A DNA stretch of 64,000 nt from Staphylococcus simiae (GCF_017357005.1 NZ_CP071589.1:1736001-1800000), one strand, 5' to 3'. Counted from the first letter of the stretch, positions 45,476-56,663 are shown. Numbers and translations: made by a program. Notes: generated by a model not told the origin, from the letters alone.

Positions 45476-46384
45476 TTAATTAAATGATTCAATTTTATCC
45501 ATAATATTTTGTAAATCATCAACGTTATATTGAATACGACCGTGGAAAACAAACTTATTAAAGAATTCATCAAGTTGTTCTTTCCCTACTAATACTTTAA
45601 CAGTAGCATTTTGGTTGTAATTTGAAATTGTAACGTCGCCATCATTCTTAGGGTTAAAATATAATATAGATGTTGGTGTATATTTTGTACCTAATTCTTT
45701 TTGTAAATCTTCAGCTAATTGTTTAATTGACTCAAGTTTATCTGAATAATTAACAAATGATAATGATTTTTGGTCATCATTTTGATCCATAATAATAGTC
45801 TGTGGTCTAGATGAATCTAAATCTAATGTATTAAATACTTGTTCCATCGGAGGTAAATCTTTAAATTGACCACCACTAATACCATTATAGACATGACCTT
45901 TTAATAATTGTGAATCAATAATATATAGACCCGTACGAGTTAATACTAAATGACTGATACGTTCAATATCATTGAATTTGTTACTTGGTAAAAAGATATT
46001 TGCCATAATATGCATATCTTCAGGTCTAATACGCTTTTCTTTAACTAATCTTTCACGTATACCAATTAGTCTCATATCAGTAACATATTCACTATGATTT
46101 TTAGAGAATAATTTTAACGCATCAATTTCACGGTCTTTCGTACTGACCATTTCATTATAATCTTCTTGTTGTTTTGTTATTGTTTTCTTATTTTCAATAC
46201 GTTCTTTTTCTAGTTGTTCTTCGTGAGTCTTTTTAATATTTTGTTCTTTTTGCTCATATTTTTCTTCAGTTTGTCGTTTAACTTTCTTTTTACTACCTAA
46301 TGCTACTAAATAAAGTACAAAGAAAATCAAAGCAATAACAACTGCAGCAATTAATCCAATAACAATTGGTGAAGAGAAATCCAT
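45476..46384 (-). CDS. Membrane-anchored coiled-coil protein with a NERD-like domain
   Basis: An N-terminal helix (about 5-30) anchors the protein, followed by a long Glu/Lys/Gln coiled coil (about 35-95) and a folded domain (about 115-300) with RISHLVLTRTGLYIIDSQLLKGHVYNG-like order, recalling nuclease-related NERD domains (VxxTxxGIxxIExK pattern). The ATG at 46384 (MDFSSPIVIG, 302 residues) has AGGAG upstream; the frame is open to 46414. Function unknown; it lies between the reductase and metK and has its own terminator. Confidence 0.6.
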   Translation of the reverse strand: MDFSSPIVIGLIAAVVIALIFFVLYLVALGSKKKVKRQTEEKYEQKEQNIKKTHEEQLEKERIENKKTITKQQEDYNEMVSTKDREIDALKLFSKNHSEYVTDMRLIGIRERLVKEKRIRPEDMHIMANIFLPSNKFNDIERISHLVLTRTGLYIIDSQLLKGHVYNGISGGQFKDLPPMEQVFNTLDLDSSRPQTIIMDQNDDQKSLSFVNYSDKLESIKQLAEDLQKELGTKYTPTSILYFNPKNDGDVTISNYNQNATVKVLVGKEQLDEFFNKFVFHGRIQYNVDDLQNIMDKIESFN

Positions 46385-46502
46385 CACAATAACGCTCCTT
46401 TTCAAATGTGTCAATATGATAATTATAAAGGATAAAGTAAAGATTTTCGATACATAATATCATTATATACCGAAAATCTTATATATTTTATCTCATTATT
46501 TA

Positions 46503-47699
46503 TTATTGTTGTACTGCATCTTTAAGTTCGTTAACTTTATCTAATTTTTCCCATGGTAATAAAACATCAGTACGTCCAAAATGGCCATATGCTGCAGTTT
46601 GTTTATAGATAGGTTGTTTTAAATCTAACATCTTAATGATGCCAGCCGGTCTTAAATCAAAATGTTTTCTAACTGCTTCAACTAATTGTCCTTCTGACAC
46701 TTTACCAGTTCCAAAAGTATCAATTGCAATAGAAACAGGCTCAGCAACACCAATTGCATATGCTAGTTGAACTTCACATTGAGCTGCTAGTCCAGCTGCA
46801 ACAATATTTTTAGCAACATAACGTGCAGCATAAGCAGCTGAACGGTCTACTTTTGTTGGATCCTTACCACTGAAACAACCACCACCATGACGTGCATAAC
46901 CACCGTATGTATCTACGATAATTTTACGCCCTGTTAATCCAGCATCACCTTGTGGTCCACCAATTACAAAACGACCAGTTGGGTTGATATAAAATTTAGT
47001 TTGCTCATCTAATAAATTCTCAGGTACAGTTGGATAAATAACTTGTGTTTTAATATCTTGTTGAATTTGTTCTAATGTCACATCTTCTGAATGTTGAGTT
47101 GACACAACAATTGTATCGATACGCACTGGATGATCTTGTTCGTCGTATTCAACAGTCACTTGAACTTTACCATCAGGACGTAAATAATCTAGTATATGGT
47201 CTTTTCTAACATCAGATAAACGTTTTGCTAATTTATGTGATAAATCAATAGCTAAAGGCATATAAGAATCTGTTTCATTTGTAGCAAATCCAAACATTAA
47301 TCCTTGGTCACCCGCACCTGTTGCTTCAATTTCTTCTTCTGAATTATTATCACGATATTCTAATGCTTGATCTACACCTTGTGCGATATCTGGTGATTGT
47401 TCATCGATTGCCGTTAAAATTGCCATTGTTTCATAATCGTAGCCATATTTAGCTCTAGTGTAACCAATGTCTTTAATTGTTTCTCTTACTACTTTTGGAA
47501 TATCTACATAAGTCGTTGTAGATATTTCTCCAGCTATTAAAGCCATACCTGTAGTTACTGTTGTTTCACATGCCACTCGTGCATTTGGATCATCTTTCAA
47601 TATCGCATCTAATATAGCATCTGACACTTGATCAGCTATTTTATCTGGATGTCCTTCTGTTACTGACTCTGAAGTAAATAATCGTTTGTTATATAACAT
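46503..47699 (-). CDS. metK: S-adenosylmethionine synthetase
   Basis: Makes SAM from methionine and ATP. Motifs GHPDK (near 17), [10 protein letters not shown] (ATP site) and [19 protein letters not shown] are diagnostic. Length 398. It is preceded by a SAM-I riboswitch and terminator, so SAM represses it. It is divergent from pckA, as in S. aureus. Confidence 0.97.
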   Translation of the reverse strand: MLYNKRLFTSESVTEGHPDKIADQVSDAILDAILKDDPNARVACETTVTTGMALIAGEISTTTYVDIPKVVRETIKDIGYTRAKYGYDYETMAILTAIDEQSPDIAQGVDQALEYRDNNSEEEIEATGAGDQGLMFGFATNETDSYMPLAIDLSHKLAKRLSDVRKDHILDYLRPDGKVQVTVEYDEQDHPVRIDTIVVSTQHSEDVTLEQIQQDIKTQVIYPTVPENLLDEQTKFYINPTGRFVIGGPQGDAGLTGRKIIVDTYGGYARHGGGCFSGKDPTKVDRSAAYAARYVAKNIVAAGLAAQCEVQLAYAIGVAEPVSIAIDTFGTGKVSEGQLVEAVRKHFDLRPAGIIKMLDLKQPIYKQTAAYGHFGRTDVLLPWEKLDKVNELKDAVQQ

Positions 47700-47750
47700 A
47701 ATTTGCTCCTTTTATTTTAAATTACGACAATTCTCTTGTATGAGCTAATT

Positions 47751-47788
47751 AAAAAGGCCTTCTAACTATTTACATAGAGAGAAGGCCT
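47751..47788 (-). terminator. Expression-platform terminator of the metK SAM riboswitch
   Basis: On the minus strand TAGGCCTTCTC and AGAAGGCCTTTTT pair around a loop and end in a T-run, 50 nt before the metK start. Confidence 0.85.
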
Positions 47789-47799
47789 AATACGTCCAT

Positions 47800-47915
47800 T
47801 CGCTCTTATCGTTCAGACCTATATGTCTGCAAACGGTTTGGCACCTTTCTTTTATAAAAAAGAGGTTGCTGGGTTTCATTGGGTCCATGTCCCTCCACCA
47901 CTCAGGATAAGAGAA
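47800..47915 (-). ncRNA. SAM-I (S-box) riboswitch
   Basis: On the minus strand CTCTTATCCTGAGTGGTGGA and GGGACATGGACCC, AAACCCAGCAACC, AAGGTGCCAAACC and the closing GATAAGAG are the conserved S-box blocks, in the right order and spacing. High SAM should expose the downstream terminator. Confidence 0.96.
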
Positions 47916-47928
47916 TCCGTTAAGAATA

Positions 47929-47957
47929 ATAGTACCGAATTACAGAATTAATGTCAA
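47929..47957 (-). promoter_or_regulatory. Promoter of the metK riboswitch transcript
   Basis: On the minus strand TTGACA (47952-47957) and TACTAT (47929-47934) are 17 nt apart, with the riboswitch beginning about 15 nt downstream. Confidence 0.7.
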
Positions 47958-48067
47958 TTTTTGGTATAAAAATTTACTATAAAATATTGTAGATTAATTA
48001 TTTCAATGTGTTATACTATTTAAATGTAAAGGCTTACATTTAAATTATCGCTTTGGAGGGATTTAGG

Positions 48068-49660
48068 ATGTCAGTAGATAGTTACACTGAATCAACTAAA
48101 ATAGACAACTTATTAAAGAAACCATCTTCACTTTTCCAACTTTCAACAACGCAATTGTATAATAAAATACTGGACAATGATGAAGGTGTACTCACAGAAT
48201 TAGGCGCTGTTAATGCTAGCACAGGTAAATATACTGGTCGCTCACCTAAAGACAAATTTATTGTCACAGAACCTTCTTATAGAGATAACATTGATTGGGG
48301 AACTATTAATCAACCCATTGATGAAGAAACATTCTTAAGTTTATACCATAAAGTGTTAGATTATTTAGATCAAAAAGATGAACTGTATGTCTTTAATGGA
48401 TACGCAGGTAGTGACAAAGATACCATGTTAAAACTAACAGTCATTAATGAACTGGCTTGGCATAATTTATTTGCTAAAAATATGTTCATTAGACCTGAAT
48501 CTAAAGAAGAAGCATCAAAAATAAAACCCAATTTCACAATTGTTTCAGCACCACATTTTAAAGCTGATCCAAAAGTTGACGGTACAAATTCAGAGACGTT
48601 CGTTATTATTTCTTTCAAACATAAAGTGATTCTAATTGGTGGTACTGAATATGCCGGAGAAATGAAAAAAGGTATCTTCTCTGTTATGAATTATTTATTA
48701 CCAATGCAAGACATTATGAGCATGCATTGTTCAGCAAATGTCGGAGAAAAAGGCGATGTTGCTTTATTCTTCGGTTTATCAGGTACAGGTAAAACGACTT
48801 TATCTGCAGATCCTAAACGTAAATTAATTGGTGATGATGAACACGGTTGGAACAAAAACGGTGTCTTCAATATCGAAGGTGGATGTTACGCTAAAGCTAT
48901 TCACTTATCAAAGGAAAAAGAACCACAAATTTATAATGCTATTAAATACGGTACAATATTAGAAAATACTGTTGTAGCAGAGGATGGCAGTGTCAATTTC
49001 GATGACAATCGTTATACCGAAAATACACGTGCTGCTTATCCAATTAATCATATTGATAATATTGTCGTACCTTCAAAAGCAGCTCATCCTAATACTATTA
49101 TTTTCTTAACTGCTGATGCATTTGGAGTAATCCCTCCAATTTCTAAATTAAATAAAAAGCAAGCTATGTACCATTTCTTAAGTGGCTTCACATCTAAGTT
49201 AGCTGGTACTGAACGTGGTGTTACTGAACCAGAACCTTCCTTCTCAACTTGTTTTGGTGCACCATTCTTACCATTACATCCAACAGTTTATGCAGATTTA
49301 TTAGGAGAATTGATTGATCAACATGATGTAGATGTTTACTTAGTTAATACAGGATGGACTGGCGGAAAATACGGAGTTGGTCGTCGTATTAGTCTACACT
49401 ATACACGTCAAATGGTTAACCAAGCTATTTCTGGCAAATTAAAACATGCAGAATATACTAAAGATAGTACATTTGGATTAAGCATTCCCGTTGAAATTGA
49501 AGATGTACCAAAAACAATCTTAAATCCTATTAATGCATGGAGTGATCCTGACAAATATAAAGCTCAAGCTCAAGATTTAATTCAACGTTTCGAAAATAAT
49601 TTTGAAAAGTTTGGGAAAGAAGTAGAACATATTGCTTCTCAAGGTGGCTTTAACAAATAA
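48068..49660 (+). CDS. pckA: Phosphoenolpyruvate carboxykinase (ATP)
   Basis: First committed step of gluconeogenesis: oxaloacetate plus ATP gives phosphoenolpyruvate. The kinase loop [13 protein letters not shown] (near 240-252), GDDEHGWN and [10 protein letters not shown] are clear. The start is the ATG at 48068 ([10 protein letters not shown], 530 residues), 8 nt after GGAGG; five upstream in-frame codons are not used. Expected to be repressed by glucose; I did not fix a CcpA/CcpN site. Confidence 0.96.
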   Translation: MSVDSYTESTKIDNLLKKPSSLFQLSTTQLYNKILDNDEGVLTELGAVNASTGKYTGRSPKDKFIVTEPSYRDNIDWGTINQPIDEETFLSLYHKVLDYLDQKDELYVFNGYAGSDKDTMLKLTVINELAWHNLFAKNMFIRPESKEEASKIKPNFTIVSAPHFKADPKVDGTNSETFVIISFKHKVILIGGTEYAGEMKKGIFSVMNYLLPMQDIMSMHCSANVGEKGDVALFFGLSGTGKTTLSADPKRKLIGDDEHGWNKNGVFNIEGGCYAKAIHLSKEKEPQIYNAIKYGTILENTVVAEDGSVNFDDNRYTENTRAAYPINHIDNIVVPSKAAHPNTIIFLTADAFGVIPPISKLNKKQAMYHFLSGFTSKLAGTERGVTEPEPSFSTCFGAPFLPLHPTVYADLLGELIDQHDVDVYLVNTGWTGGKYGVGRRISLHYTRQMVNQAISGKLKHAEYTKDSTFGLSIPVEIEDVPKTILNPINAWSDPDKYKAQAQDLIQRFENNFEKFGKEVEHIASQGGFNK

Positions 49661-49703
49661 CACCTTATCGTCATAAACAATTCGAAGTAATATAACAGAC
49701 AAC

Positions 49704-49738
49704 AAGCCAAGATTTTCAGTTGAAAATCTTGGCTTATT
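49704..49738 (+). terminator. Terminator after pckA
   Basis: AAGCCAAGATTTTCA and TGAAAATCTTGGCTT pair with a 2-nt loop; a T-poor tail follows (ATTCATATT). The stem is nearly the same as that after the glucosaminidase gene at 38441. Confidence 0.7.
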
Positions 49739-49754
49739 CATATTCAAAATATAA

Positions 49755-49802
49755 AAATCGGACTAATAGAAAATAACTAAAACTTTCTATCGGTCGATTT
49801 AT
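49755..49802. repeat. Palindromic repeat, AATCGGACT type (second copy)
   Basis: AAATCGGACTAATAGAAA and TTTCTATCGGTCGATTT pair imperfectly. Related to 41838-41878. It may also serve as terminator for the hydrolase gene at 49826 on the minus strand. Confidence 0.5.
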
Positions 49803-49825
49803 TATAAAGTCAATTATTTTACTAT

Positions 49826-50608
49826 TTAACGATTCGTAAGTTGATGTGTTTCGACTTTAGTCATAAATGATTTGATATAACTTAATGCTTCTTTTAATGC
49901 TGGCGGTCTCGGTACATGTCCTTCATCTTCTTGATAAAAAGTATCATATGTTACTCCTTTAAGAGAGAGTTGTTGCTCTAAGTAATAAGCCTGATGTATC
50001 CCAACTTGTTGATCTTTCTCACCATGAACGATTAAAATTGGAGGACTTTGACGATTAAGTAAATGTATAGCATCACGAGCTTCATATTGTACTTTATCTT
50101 TTTGAGGATGTCCCACCATTCTTCTTAACATCCCTCTTAAATCTATACGTTCTTCATACATTAAATTAATATCTGATACGCCACCCCAAATAATGTAACT
50201 ACTCACAGGTAACTCTTGAAAAGTCAATAACCCCTGCAATCCTCCTCTAGAAAATCCTATCATATGGATAAATGCATCTGGATATTTACTATGTAATAAG
50301 CGTATGAGTACTGTAACATCATTGAGATCACCACGATAAAATTCATCTTTGCCTTCACTACCATTATTCCCTCTATAGTACGGGCCTATCACTAATGTAT
50401 CTTTATCTGCAAATTGCATTAGACGCGCTGCTCTAACTCGACCAACTTGACCTTTTCCACCACGTAAATAGACAACAATTCTTTTAATCTCAGTCAACGG
50501 TGTCATCATTAATGCTTTGACTTTTAAGTGATCTACAACATAAGTAACTTCATCAAATTGATGATCGAATGATGTCACTGGCATACGTTTAACTTTGATA
50601 AAATCCAA
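49826..50608 (-). CDS. Alpha/beta hydrolase (dienelactone hydrolase/acyl-peptidase-like)
   Basis: The nucleophile elbow is GFSRGGLQ (Ser near 118), with Asp in HGEKDQQV and His in EDEGHVP completing the triad. No signal or membrane helix. The gene overlaps the end of the nudix gene; AAAGGGTG lies 7 nt before a TTG at 50608 (LDFIKVKRMPV), which I take as start, while the frame is open to 50614 and an ATG lies at 50584. Substrate unknown. Coupled with the nudix gene in one transcript. Confidence 0.8.
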   Translation of the reverse strand: MDFIKVKRMPVTSFDHQFDEVTYVVDHLKVKALMMTPLTEIKRIVVYLRGGKGQVGRVRAARLMQFADKDTLVIGPYYRGNNGSEGKDEFYRGDLNDVTVLIRLLHSKYPDAFIHMIGFSRGGLQGLLTFQELPVSSYIIWGGVSDINLMYEERIDLRGMLRRMVGHPQKDKVQYEARDAIHLLNRQSPPILIVHGEKDQQVGIHQAYYLEQQLSLKGVTYDTFYQEDEGHVPRPPALKEALSYIKSFMTKVETHQLTNR

Positions 50609-51068
50609 GTGCAATCACCCTTTCTAAGCACGTTAATATCGTTTCGTCTTGCAATAAGTAACTTTGTTGCTCCTTACTAATGTCGTTAATATTGTTAAAT
50701 AATACTGGTCCTGTTGTTTCCATATAGTCATATTTTTCATTAATTTCATTTACATCAATAAAATAGACATCTTTTATAAATGTCTCATCTTCTACAGTTG
50801 CAATATGATATTGAGCAATATAATGAAGTGCTTTAACAGTAGCACCTGTTTCTTCATAGAGTTCTCTTTTGACTGCATCTTCACTCGTTTCAAAATCTTC
50901 CCTTTTACCACCAGGAAATTCAATACCACGTATTTTATGGTTAGTGAAAAGTAATTGATCATTATAAACTGGAATAGCAAGGACATGATTACCATCTGCC
51001 TCATTGATATCTGTCTTATAAGTTAATTCAACTAGTCGCTGATCCTTATCCCAAAACTTCATGGTCAT
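50589..51068 (-). CDS. Nudix hydrolase (YtkD-like)
   Basis: The Nudix box is complete: G(5)E in GGKREDFE, then EDAVKRELYEETGA about residues 45-68. Such YtkD-type enzymes hydrolyse (d)NTPs including oxidised ones, or RNA 5' caps. Start options are ATG at 51068 (5 nt after AGG) or ATG at 51062 (MKFWDKDQR, 157 residues). It lies divergent from yidD. Confidence 0.85.
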   Translation of the reverse strand: MTMKFWDKDQRLVELTYKTDINEADGNHVLAIPVYNDQLLFTNHKIRGIEFPGGKREDFETSEDAVKRELYEETGATVKALHYIAQYHIATVEDETFIKDVYFIDVNEINEKYDYMETTGPVLFNNINDISKEQQSYLLQDETILTCLERVIALGFYQS

Positions 51069-51127
51069 CACATCCTTTCAATATATGTTAAACTGTTGAT
51101 ACATTATTTTCAGTTGGGGGCACTACT

Positions 51128-51379
51128 ATGAAAAAAATATTTTTAGCGCTGATTCATTTTTATCAACGCTTTATTTCGCCACTCACTCCACCTACTTGTC
51201 GTTTTTATCCGACATGTTCAGAGTATACTAGAGAAGCCATTCAATATCATGGTGCGTTTAAAGGCTTATATTTAGGCATCAGACGCATATTGAAATGTCA
51301 TCCTTTACACAAAGGTGGCTTTGATCCAGTTCCATTAAAAAAAGATAAATCGAAACATTCACATCATAACCACGATTAA
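51128..51379 (+). CDS. yidD: Membrane protein insertion efficiency factor YidD
   Basis: Small amphipathic protein that works beside YidC/OxaA. The family core [15 protein letters not shown] (Cys pair) and [23 protein letters not shown] are present. Length 83 with a His/Lys-rich tail. Convergent with menC, overlapping by 4 nt. Confidence 0.92.
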   Translation: MKKIFLALIHFYQRFISPLTPPTCRFYPTCSEYTREAIQYHGAFKGLYLGIRRILKCHPLHKGGFDPVPLKKDKSKHSHHNHD

Positions 51380-52374
51380 TATGGTTGTAGTCGTGTAATA
51401 TCAATTTTAGGAGGATGAAATTCAATAGATCCTCCTTTTAATATGCCTGATCCCTCAACAACATCCTGTTTAAAATAATATCCTGTAGGTGTAACATCTC
51501 CAGGATAATCTCCATCTTTAGCTAACATGGCTGTAAAATATCTACTCAAACCATATTCATACATACCTCCAATAACCACTTTAACATTTAACTGATGTAG
51601 AACTTTAATGATTTGTTGAACTTTATCTATACCACCTAGTCGAAATGGTTTAACTACGACTACATTGATTGGATAACTTGCGACCAATGCTTTAATTTGT
51701 TCAATATGACGTGCCTTTTCATCAATAGCAATTGGTGGTAAATCTCGTTGGTCCATATGTTTAAGTTGAGCAATATTTTTAAATGGTTCTTCAATATACA
51801 ATACTTTATCTTTCAGTTTTAATAACGTCGTAACGTCCGCTGCTGTCAAAGATTCATTAGCATCAACCGCAAGTTGGAATTGAAAATCCAACTGCTTAAG
51901 TGTCTCAATATCTTCTAATAGCGCTGGTGACCACTTTAATTTGATTCGTTGCGGTTTTGTTTGTGTCAATTGTTGTAGTTGTAATTTTGTTAATCCACTT
52001 ACCGTCGCTCCATACGCGACATTAAATTGAGTTAGTTGATGATATTTTTGATACAACGCCATAACGACAGTACTTCTTGCAGCAGGCGCATGTTCTAAAA
52101 TTTTTAACGTTGCCAACCATGCTTCATACGTTGCGATATGCTGCGACTGAACTGTTGCAAACCAACGTTCAATATCCTTTTTAACAGATTGAATCGTTTC
52201 ATCATCATACCAGTTTGTTGCGAAAGCATTACACTCTCCAAAGTATGCATGTCCTTCTTCATCAACAAGTTCAATAAATAGACATTGTCGTTGTTCTAAC
52301 TTTATTTTAGGCGTTATAATTGGTGACTTAAACGGTTCCTCATATAAATAAAAGTTGACATGATTAATTTTCAT
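51376..52374 (-). CDS. menC: o-Succinylbenzoate synthase
   Basis: Enolase-superfamily dehydratase of menaquinone synthesis. The TIM-barrel catalytic lysines are in RIKLKWSP and [10 protein letters not shown]; metal ligands Asp, Glu, Asp are in AVDANES, YIEEPF and AIDEKAR. The second of two ATGs (52374) has GGAG at the better distance (6 nt). It overlaps the menE end. Menaquinone is the respiratory quinone of staphylococci. Confidence 0.92.
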   Translation of the reverse strand: MKINHVNFYLYEEPFKSPIITPKIKLEQRQCLFIELVDEEGHAYFGECNAFATNWYDDETIQSVKKDIERWFATVQSQHIATYEAWLATLKILEHAPAARSTVVMALYQKYHQLTQFNVAYGATVSGLTKLQLQQLTQTKPQRIKLKWSPALLEDIETLKQLDFQFQLAVDANESLTAADVTTLLKLKDKVLYIEEPFKNIAQLKHMDQRDLPPIAIDEKARHIEQIKALVASYPINVVVVKPFRLGGIDKVQQIIKVLHQLNVKVVIGGMYEYGLSRYFTAMLAKDGDYPGDVTPTGYYFKQDVVEGSGILKGGSIEFHPPKIDITRLQPY

Positions 52375-53776
52375 CATTTACTCCATGCTGTTGTGTCAAT
52401 TTATTACGTTGTAACTTTCCAGTAGATGTATACGGTAAAGTTGTAACTCTTGCAAAATATTTTGGCACTTTATATTTTGCTAACTTTTGATTAAAAAATG
52501 CTGTCAAATCATCTTCTGATATGTCATTTTTAGCTACATAGTATAATTTAGGAACTTGTCCCCAAGTATCATCTGCTACTGGTATACAAACAGCGTCTTC
52601 AATATAATCCATCTGTTTCGCTACTGTTTCAATTTGGTATGGATAAATATTTTCTCCTCCACTAATAATTAAATCTTTGCGTCTATCATAAATCATAACG
52701 TAGCCATCTTTATCAATTTCTGCAATATCCCCGGTTTTAAAATAACCATCTTCAAAGGTATCGGTTATATCTTGAGGATACAGATAGCCTTGCATCACAT
52801 TATCCCCTTTAATCAATAATTCACCATGTCCTTGTGCATTAGGATGACTAATTGCCACTTTAACATTATCACTAGGTTTACCCACTGTATCAAAACGTTG
52901 ACGTAACATATTAGGAGTGGCTGTTAGAAATTGCGAACACGTTTCAGTCATACCGAAAGAATTATAGATGGGAAGTTGATAGCTTAATGCTTGTTGTATT
53001 AATGGCTGAGATAACTTTGCACCACCTAATAAAATCTTTTGTAGTGAATACGGCTTAGTTAATCCTTTATCCATCAACCATTTTAATGTTTGTGGCACAA
53101 GAGACACATGTGTGATTTGTTCTGAACAAATAATATGTAACACTTGGTCGGTTTCAAATTTTCCAACAATTCTTACTGTAAAACCTTCAATCACAGCTCT
53201 TAACAACACACTCAATCCTGAAATATGGTATATCGGCAATACGGATAACCATTTGGTATATTGATCATAACCTAAACTGTCCTTACATCCTTTGGCACTA
53301 GCTAAATGATTCGCAAAAGTTTGTGGTACTGCTTTTTGTGGACCTGTAGTACCAGATGTAAACATGATGGATGCTATACGCTGTAATTCAAAATCAGTCA
53401 CTGTATAAGATTGAGATTGTAAATCATTTAAATCATTCAATGAAAAAATGTTAAACTTCTCAATATTTAAAGGTATTGTTATTAATATCGTCGAAATATC
53501 TACTGACATCATTTGTTTTATGATCTCTTCTTTAGTTAATCGTGTATTAATCATGGCAATTTCTACACCAGCTAACCAGCAAGCATGAATTAACACTACA
53601 GACTCAATTGAATTATTGATATAAAGACCTATACGTTGCTGTTGTAGTGTCTTTATCTTAAAAGATAGCGCTAGTGCTTGTTGATACAGCTGTTGATATG
53701 TCAATTGTTGACTACCATCTGTTACTGCAACGTGCTGTGCTCTTTTTATTGCTTGTTGCTTTATCCAAAAATCCAT
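52364..53776 (-). CDS. menE: o-Succinylbenzoate--CoA ligase
   Basis: AMP-forming acyl-CoA synthetase activating OSB. Visible motifs are the P-loop [16 protein letters not shown] (about 145-160), [11 protein letters not shown], and [11 protein letters not shown] with the C-terminal lysine in [10 protein letters not shown]. Length 470. AGGAATAGATAATG start region. It forms the menE-menC operon with an 11-nt overlap to menC. Confidence 0.93.
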   Translation of the reverse strand: MDFWIKQQAIKRAQHVAVTDGSQQLTYQQLYQQALALSFKIKTLQQQRIGLYINNSIESVVLIHACWLAGVEIAMINTRLTKEEIIKQMMSVDISTILITIPLNIEKFNIFSLNDLNDLQSQSYTVTDFELQRIASIMFTSGTTGPQKAVPQTFANHLASAKGCKDSLGYDQYTKWLSVLPIYHISGLSVLLRAVIEGFTVRIVGKFETDQVLHIICSEQITHVSLVPQTLKWLMDKGLTKPYSLQKILLGGAKLSQPLIQQALSYQLPIYNSFGMTETCSQFLTATPNMLRQRFDTVGKPSDNVKVAISHPNAQGHGELLIKGDNVMQGYLYPQDITDTFEDGYFKTGDIAEIDKDGYVMIYDRRKDLIISGGENIYPYQIETVAKQMDYIEDAVCIPVADDTWGQVPKLYYVAKNDISEDDLTAFFNQKLAKYKVPKYFARVTTLPYTSTGKLQRNKLTQQHGVNDEN

Positions 53777-53892
53777 TATCTATTCCTCCAAATTTATATA
53801 CATATCAATTATAACTATTTTAATGCGTCAGCGCAGGAGTTGTGTTTGAAAGACAACTTTTTTGCCCATATTCATCAAAATTTAAAAATAAC

Positions 53893-53934
53893 AAACACTC
53901 CTACTTTGAAACATCTACATAAAGAGGAGTGTTT
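53893..53934 (-). terminator. Terminator after the lipoprotein gene
   Basis: AAACACTCCT and AGGAGTGTTT pair around a long loop; on the minus strand the tail is TTATTTTT. 15 nt after the stop of the gene at 53949. Confidence 0.65.
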
Positions 53935-53948
53935 GGATAATTTATTGA

Positions 53949-54449
53949 CTACTTTTGTGCACTTAATCTTAAAGTTAATCTATCATTCTGTTGTGTCGAT
54001 TTACTTGCTTCAGCTACATCTTGTTGTTGTGTTAAATAGTCACGAGTAGTTCCTGACATGGCACTGAGATGAAAGACCTCATCATCTAAATTTTCAATTA
54101 AATAAATATAGTATATATCTTTACCACTTTTCAATTTTAGCGTATGCCATATCGACTGCTTAGCTGACAACACATCAGCCGATACTTTTTTGATAAATAA
54201 GTAGCGTTTACTACCAATTTTATTTATAAAAAATGGTACTGACTGCTGACTTTCAGTAACATCATTCGTTACTTTTGCTATATTGTCACTATTAAAAACA
54301 ATTTTAGCAAAAGGTTTATTATGTTGTTCAATAATAAAAGATTGATTAATAAATTTATCTTTGTTTGAGCATCCATAAATGCCTAAAGTCATTAATAGTA
54401 TTCCTACTATAACCACAATTTTACAATTAGAGTTTTTTAAGATCATCAT
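53949..54449 (-). CDS. Predicted lipoprotein
   Basis: A signal peptide with lipobox TLGIYGC (Cys near 27) marks a membrane-attached lipoprotein. The mature 140 residues are mostly beta-rich and basic, ending with a Gln/Ser-rich stretch (DVAEASKSTQQNDRL). I recognise no domain. It lies between menE and the DUF4352 gene. Confidence 0.75.
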   Translation of the reverse strand: MMILKNSNCKIVVIVGILLMTLGIYGCSNKDKFINQSFIIEQHNKPFAKIVFNSDNIAKVTNDVTESQQSVPFFINKIGSKRYLFIKKVSADVLSAKQSIWHTLKLKSGKDIYYIYLIENLDDEVFHLSAMSGTTRDYLTQQQDVAEASKSTQQNDRLTLRLSAQK

Positions 54450-54882
54450 GAGTCACCTCTAGTTTAAATATATTTTATATTATAACAAAATTATTTGTTT
54501 AGAGGATTAAACGTTTTAATCTACTTTCTTACAATATTAAATTGTGAAAATTTGAGTTTTATAACTAGTATAAATTTTCTTTGTTATTTTTTTAAAAATT
54601 AAAGTATTGTTACAACTAATTTGGTATTATAAGAATATGTATACATAATATTAATGGGTTTTCCAATAATTTGTTTGTTACTTTTACTATTTGTAATTTC
54701 ATAACAGTCATACCACGTATTTATCATGTTACTAAATAAAATTATTATTTTAAAATGACAGCATCAATTAATATTACTATTTGTCATTGTGGTCATAATA
54801 CGTTTAATATTTTTCATTAATAGTCATTTACAAATATAAAGTTTTCATGCAAAGAATTGTTAAAACATGAGGAGATGACCAG
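54450..54882. other. Gene-free AT-rich gap
   Basis: About 430 nt between divergent genes. I see no ORF with start signals and no clear RNA structure. It must hold the promoters of the lipoprotein gene and of the DUF4352 gene. Confidence 0.5.
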
Positions 54883-55938
54883 ATGGACGATAAGTTTAAA
54901 AATGAAGAAGAAAAAAGACAATGGGAACAATTCCAAGAATACCAACGTCAGCAACAAGAACAACAACGCCAGCAAGAACAGCAACAATTCCAAGCATTTC
55001 AACGTCAACAGCAAGAACAACAATATCATTCTAGGATGCAAGATAAACAAGGTAATTCTAAAAAGTGGTGGTTCATTGGTTGTGGCGGCTGTTTAGGATT
55101 AATTATCATTGTAGGTATTATCATTGCTATTGCTACAACTATGCTCATGCCTAATCAAGACCATTCTACTAGCAACACAAAAGGTAAAACTTATAAAGTT
55201 GGCGATACAGTTAAAAATGGTAATTTAGAAATTAAATTAAATTCCGTACAGACAATGGATCAAGTTGGGTCATCCATTGCACCAACTAAAGCAAAAGGAA
55301 CATTTGTAGTTGCAGATTTAAAAATTAAAAATAAAGGTCAAGAATCTTTAACTATTGATAGTTCAATGTTTAAATTGAAGTCTGGTGATAAAAGTTTAGA
55401 ACCTGATGCAGGTGCATCCGTTACAGCAAACCAAGGTGAAGATGGCTCTATCACAAATTCATTCTTTTTAGAACAACTCAATCCAGATAGTACCGTTGAA
55501 GGTAAGGTTGTCTTTGATGTGTCAGAAAGTGTTGCCAAATCAAAAGATAAAAAATTAGTTATCAATTCAAGCATGATCAGTACTAAAAGTGTTACTTTTG
55601 ATTTATCGAATATTAAAATAGATAAATCTGAGAAAGACGACGATGATTCTGATAGTAATGACAATGACGATAATGGCGCTTCTGGTGAAGCTGCAAGCGA
55701 TAATTCTGGTTCAAGTTCAACTTCTTCAGCAAGTAATGCTACAAGTAGTAATCATAGCTCTTCTTCATCAAACAATGAATCTGATGAAGATACATCAGAA
55801 AGTAAAGCAGACTCCAGTGCAGACAAACCTACTGAAACTAAACCAGTAACTCCAGCAGCACCTTCTAAAGCAGAGCAACCTGCTCCAAAAGCAACAACAC
55901 CTTCAAACTCTGATTCAGGTAGTAGCGAATCAGAATAA
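54883..55938 (+). CDS. Membrane-anchored DUF4352 protein with Gln-rich and Ser/Asp-rich tails
   Basis: Four parts can be seen: a Gln-rich cytosolic N-terminus of about 50 residues (repeated QRQQQEQQ), one membrane helix (about 62-90, GCGGCLGLIIIVGIIIAIAT), an extracellular DUF4352 beta-sandwich (about 105-250, VGDTVKNGNLEIKLNSVQ), and a disordered tail rich in Ser, Asp, Glu and Pro (250-351). The domain belongs to telomerase-binding-like immunoprotective folds of Firmicutes surface proteins. GAGGAGATGACCAG precedes the ATG. The tail may span the wall. Function unknown. Confidence 0.75.
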   Translation: MDDKFKNEEEKRQWEQFQEYQRQQQEQQRQQEQQQFQAFQRQQQEQQYHSRMQDKQGNSKKWWFIGCGGCLGLIIIVGIIIAIATTMLMPNQDHSTSNTKGKTYKVGDTVKNGNLEIKLNSVQTMDQVGSSIAPTKAKGTFVVADLKIKNKGQESLTIDSSMFKLKSGDKSLEPDAGASVTANQGEDGSITNSFFLEQLNPDSTVEGKVVFDVSESVAKSKDKKLVINSSMISTKSVTFDLSNIKIDKSEKDDDDSDSNDNDDNGASGEAASDNSGSSSTSSASNATSSNHSSSSSNNESDEDTSESKADSSADKPTETKPVTPAAPSKAEQPAPKATTPSNSDSGSSESE

Positions 55939-56251
55939 GGTGAAATAATGATAATATGAATAATTCATATATGTCGTTCACTGACACATATTATACTAAT
56001 GTGACTACAAGCATAAAATGATCACTAAACAGTTAATGTGAAGTATATTATCAATTCTAGCTAACATTGATTTAATAATGTCATTTCATTTATTAAATAG
56101 GATAAATAAAAGCCATCACAGTAAATAATGTTTTCTGTGATGGTTATTTTAACTTTTTAAATTGTATAATATGAACTAACAAACAACATCGTTCACTTTT
56201 CTATTTATGTTAAATTAGTACTAAATAAAAATAAAGATTAGGTGGTTTACT

Positions 56252-56611
56252 ATGTCTATTGTTTCAATTATTTTAGTTATCTTAGTAGCAATTGAATTTC
56301 TATATATCATGTATTTAGAAACATTTGCTACATCTTCTACCAAAACGAGTAAAACTTTTAACATTGCTACACAAAAATTAAAAGATGAACACATCAATGT
56401 TCTACTCAAAAATCAAGGTGTGTATAATGGTTTAATTAGTTTATTGCTAATTTACAGTGTCTTTTTTACTAGTCATCCAAAAGAAATATGTATTCCAATT
56501 TTAATTTATACTATAGTTGTAGCAATTTATGGTGGCATCTCTAGTAATATAAGTATTTTATTGAAACAAGGAACATTACCCATATTGGCATTATTATCAA
56601 TGTTGTTTTAG
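56252..56611 (+). CDS. DUF1304-type membrane protein
   Basis: A 119-residue protein with four membrane helices and the DUF1304 pattern: an N-terminal helix, YLETFATSSTKT with the conserved Glu-containing start of helix 2, then NQGVYNGLISLLLI. Function unknown. AGGTGG upstream. Own terminator at 56622-56663. Confidence 0.7.
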   Translation: MSIVSIILVILVAIEFLYIMYLETFATSSTKTSKTFNIATQKLKDEHINVLLKNQGVYNGLISLLLIYSVFFTSHPKEICIPILIYTIVVAIYGGISSNISILLKQGTLPILALLSMLF

Positions 56612-56621
56612 ATTTAAAATT

Positions 56622-56663
56622 AATCAAAATCAACCCGTATACACAGGTGATTTTGATTTTTTT
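56622..56663 (+). terminator. Terminator after the DUF1304 gene
   Basis: AATCAAAATCAACC and GGTGATTTTGATT pair and TTTTTT follows on the plus strand. Confidence 0.75.

Noticed and set aside
54817..55096. Minus- and plus-strand frames rich in Leu or Asn over the Gln-rich repeats
   Set aside because: They are alternative frames of the low-complexity CAA/CAG region of the DUF4352 gene.
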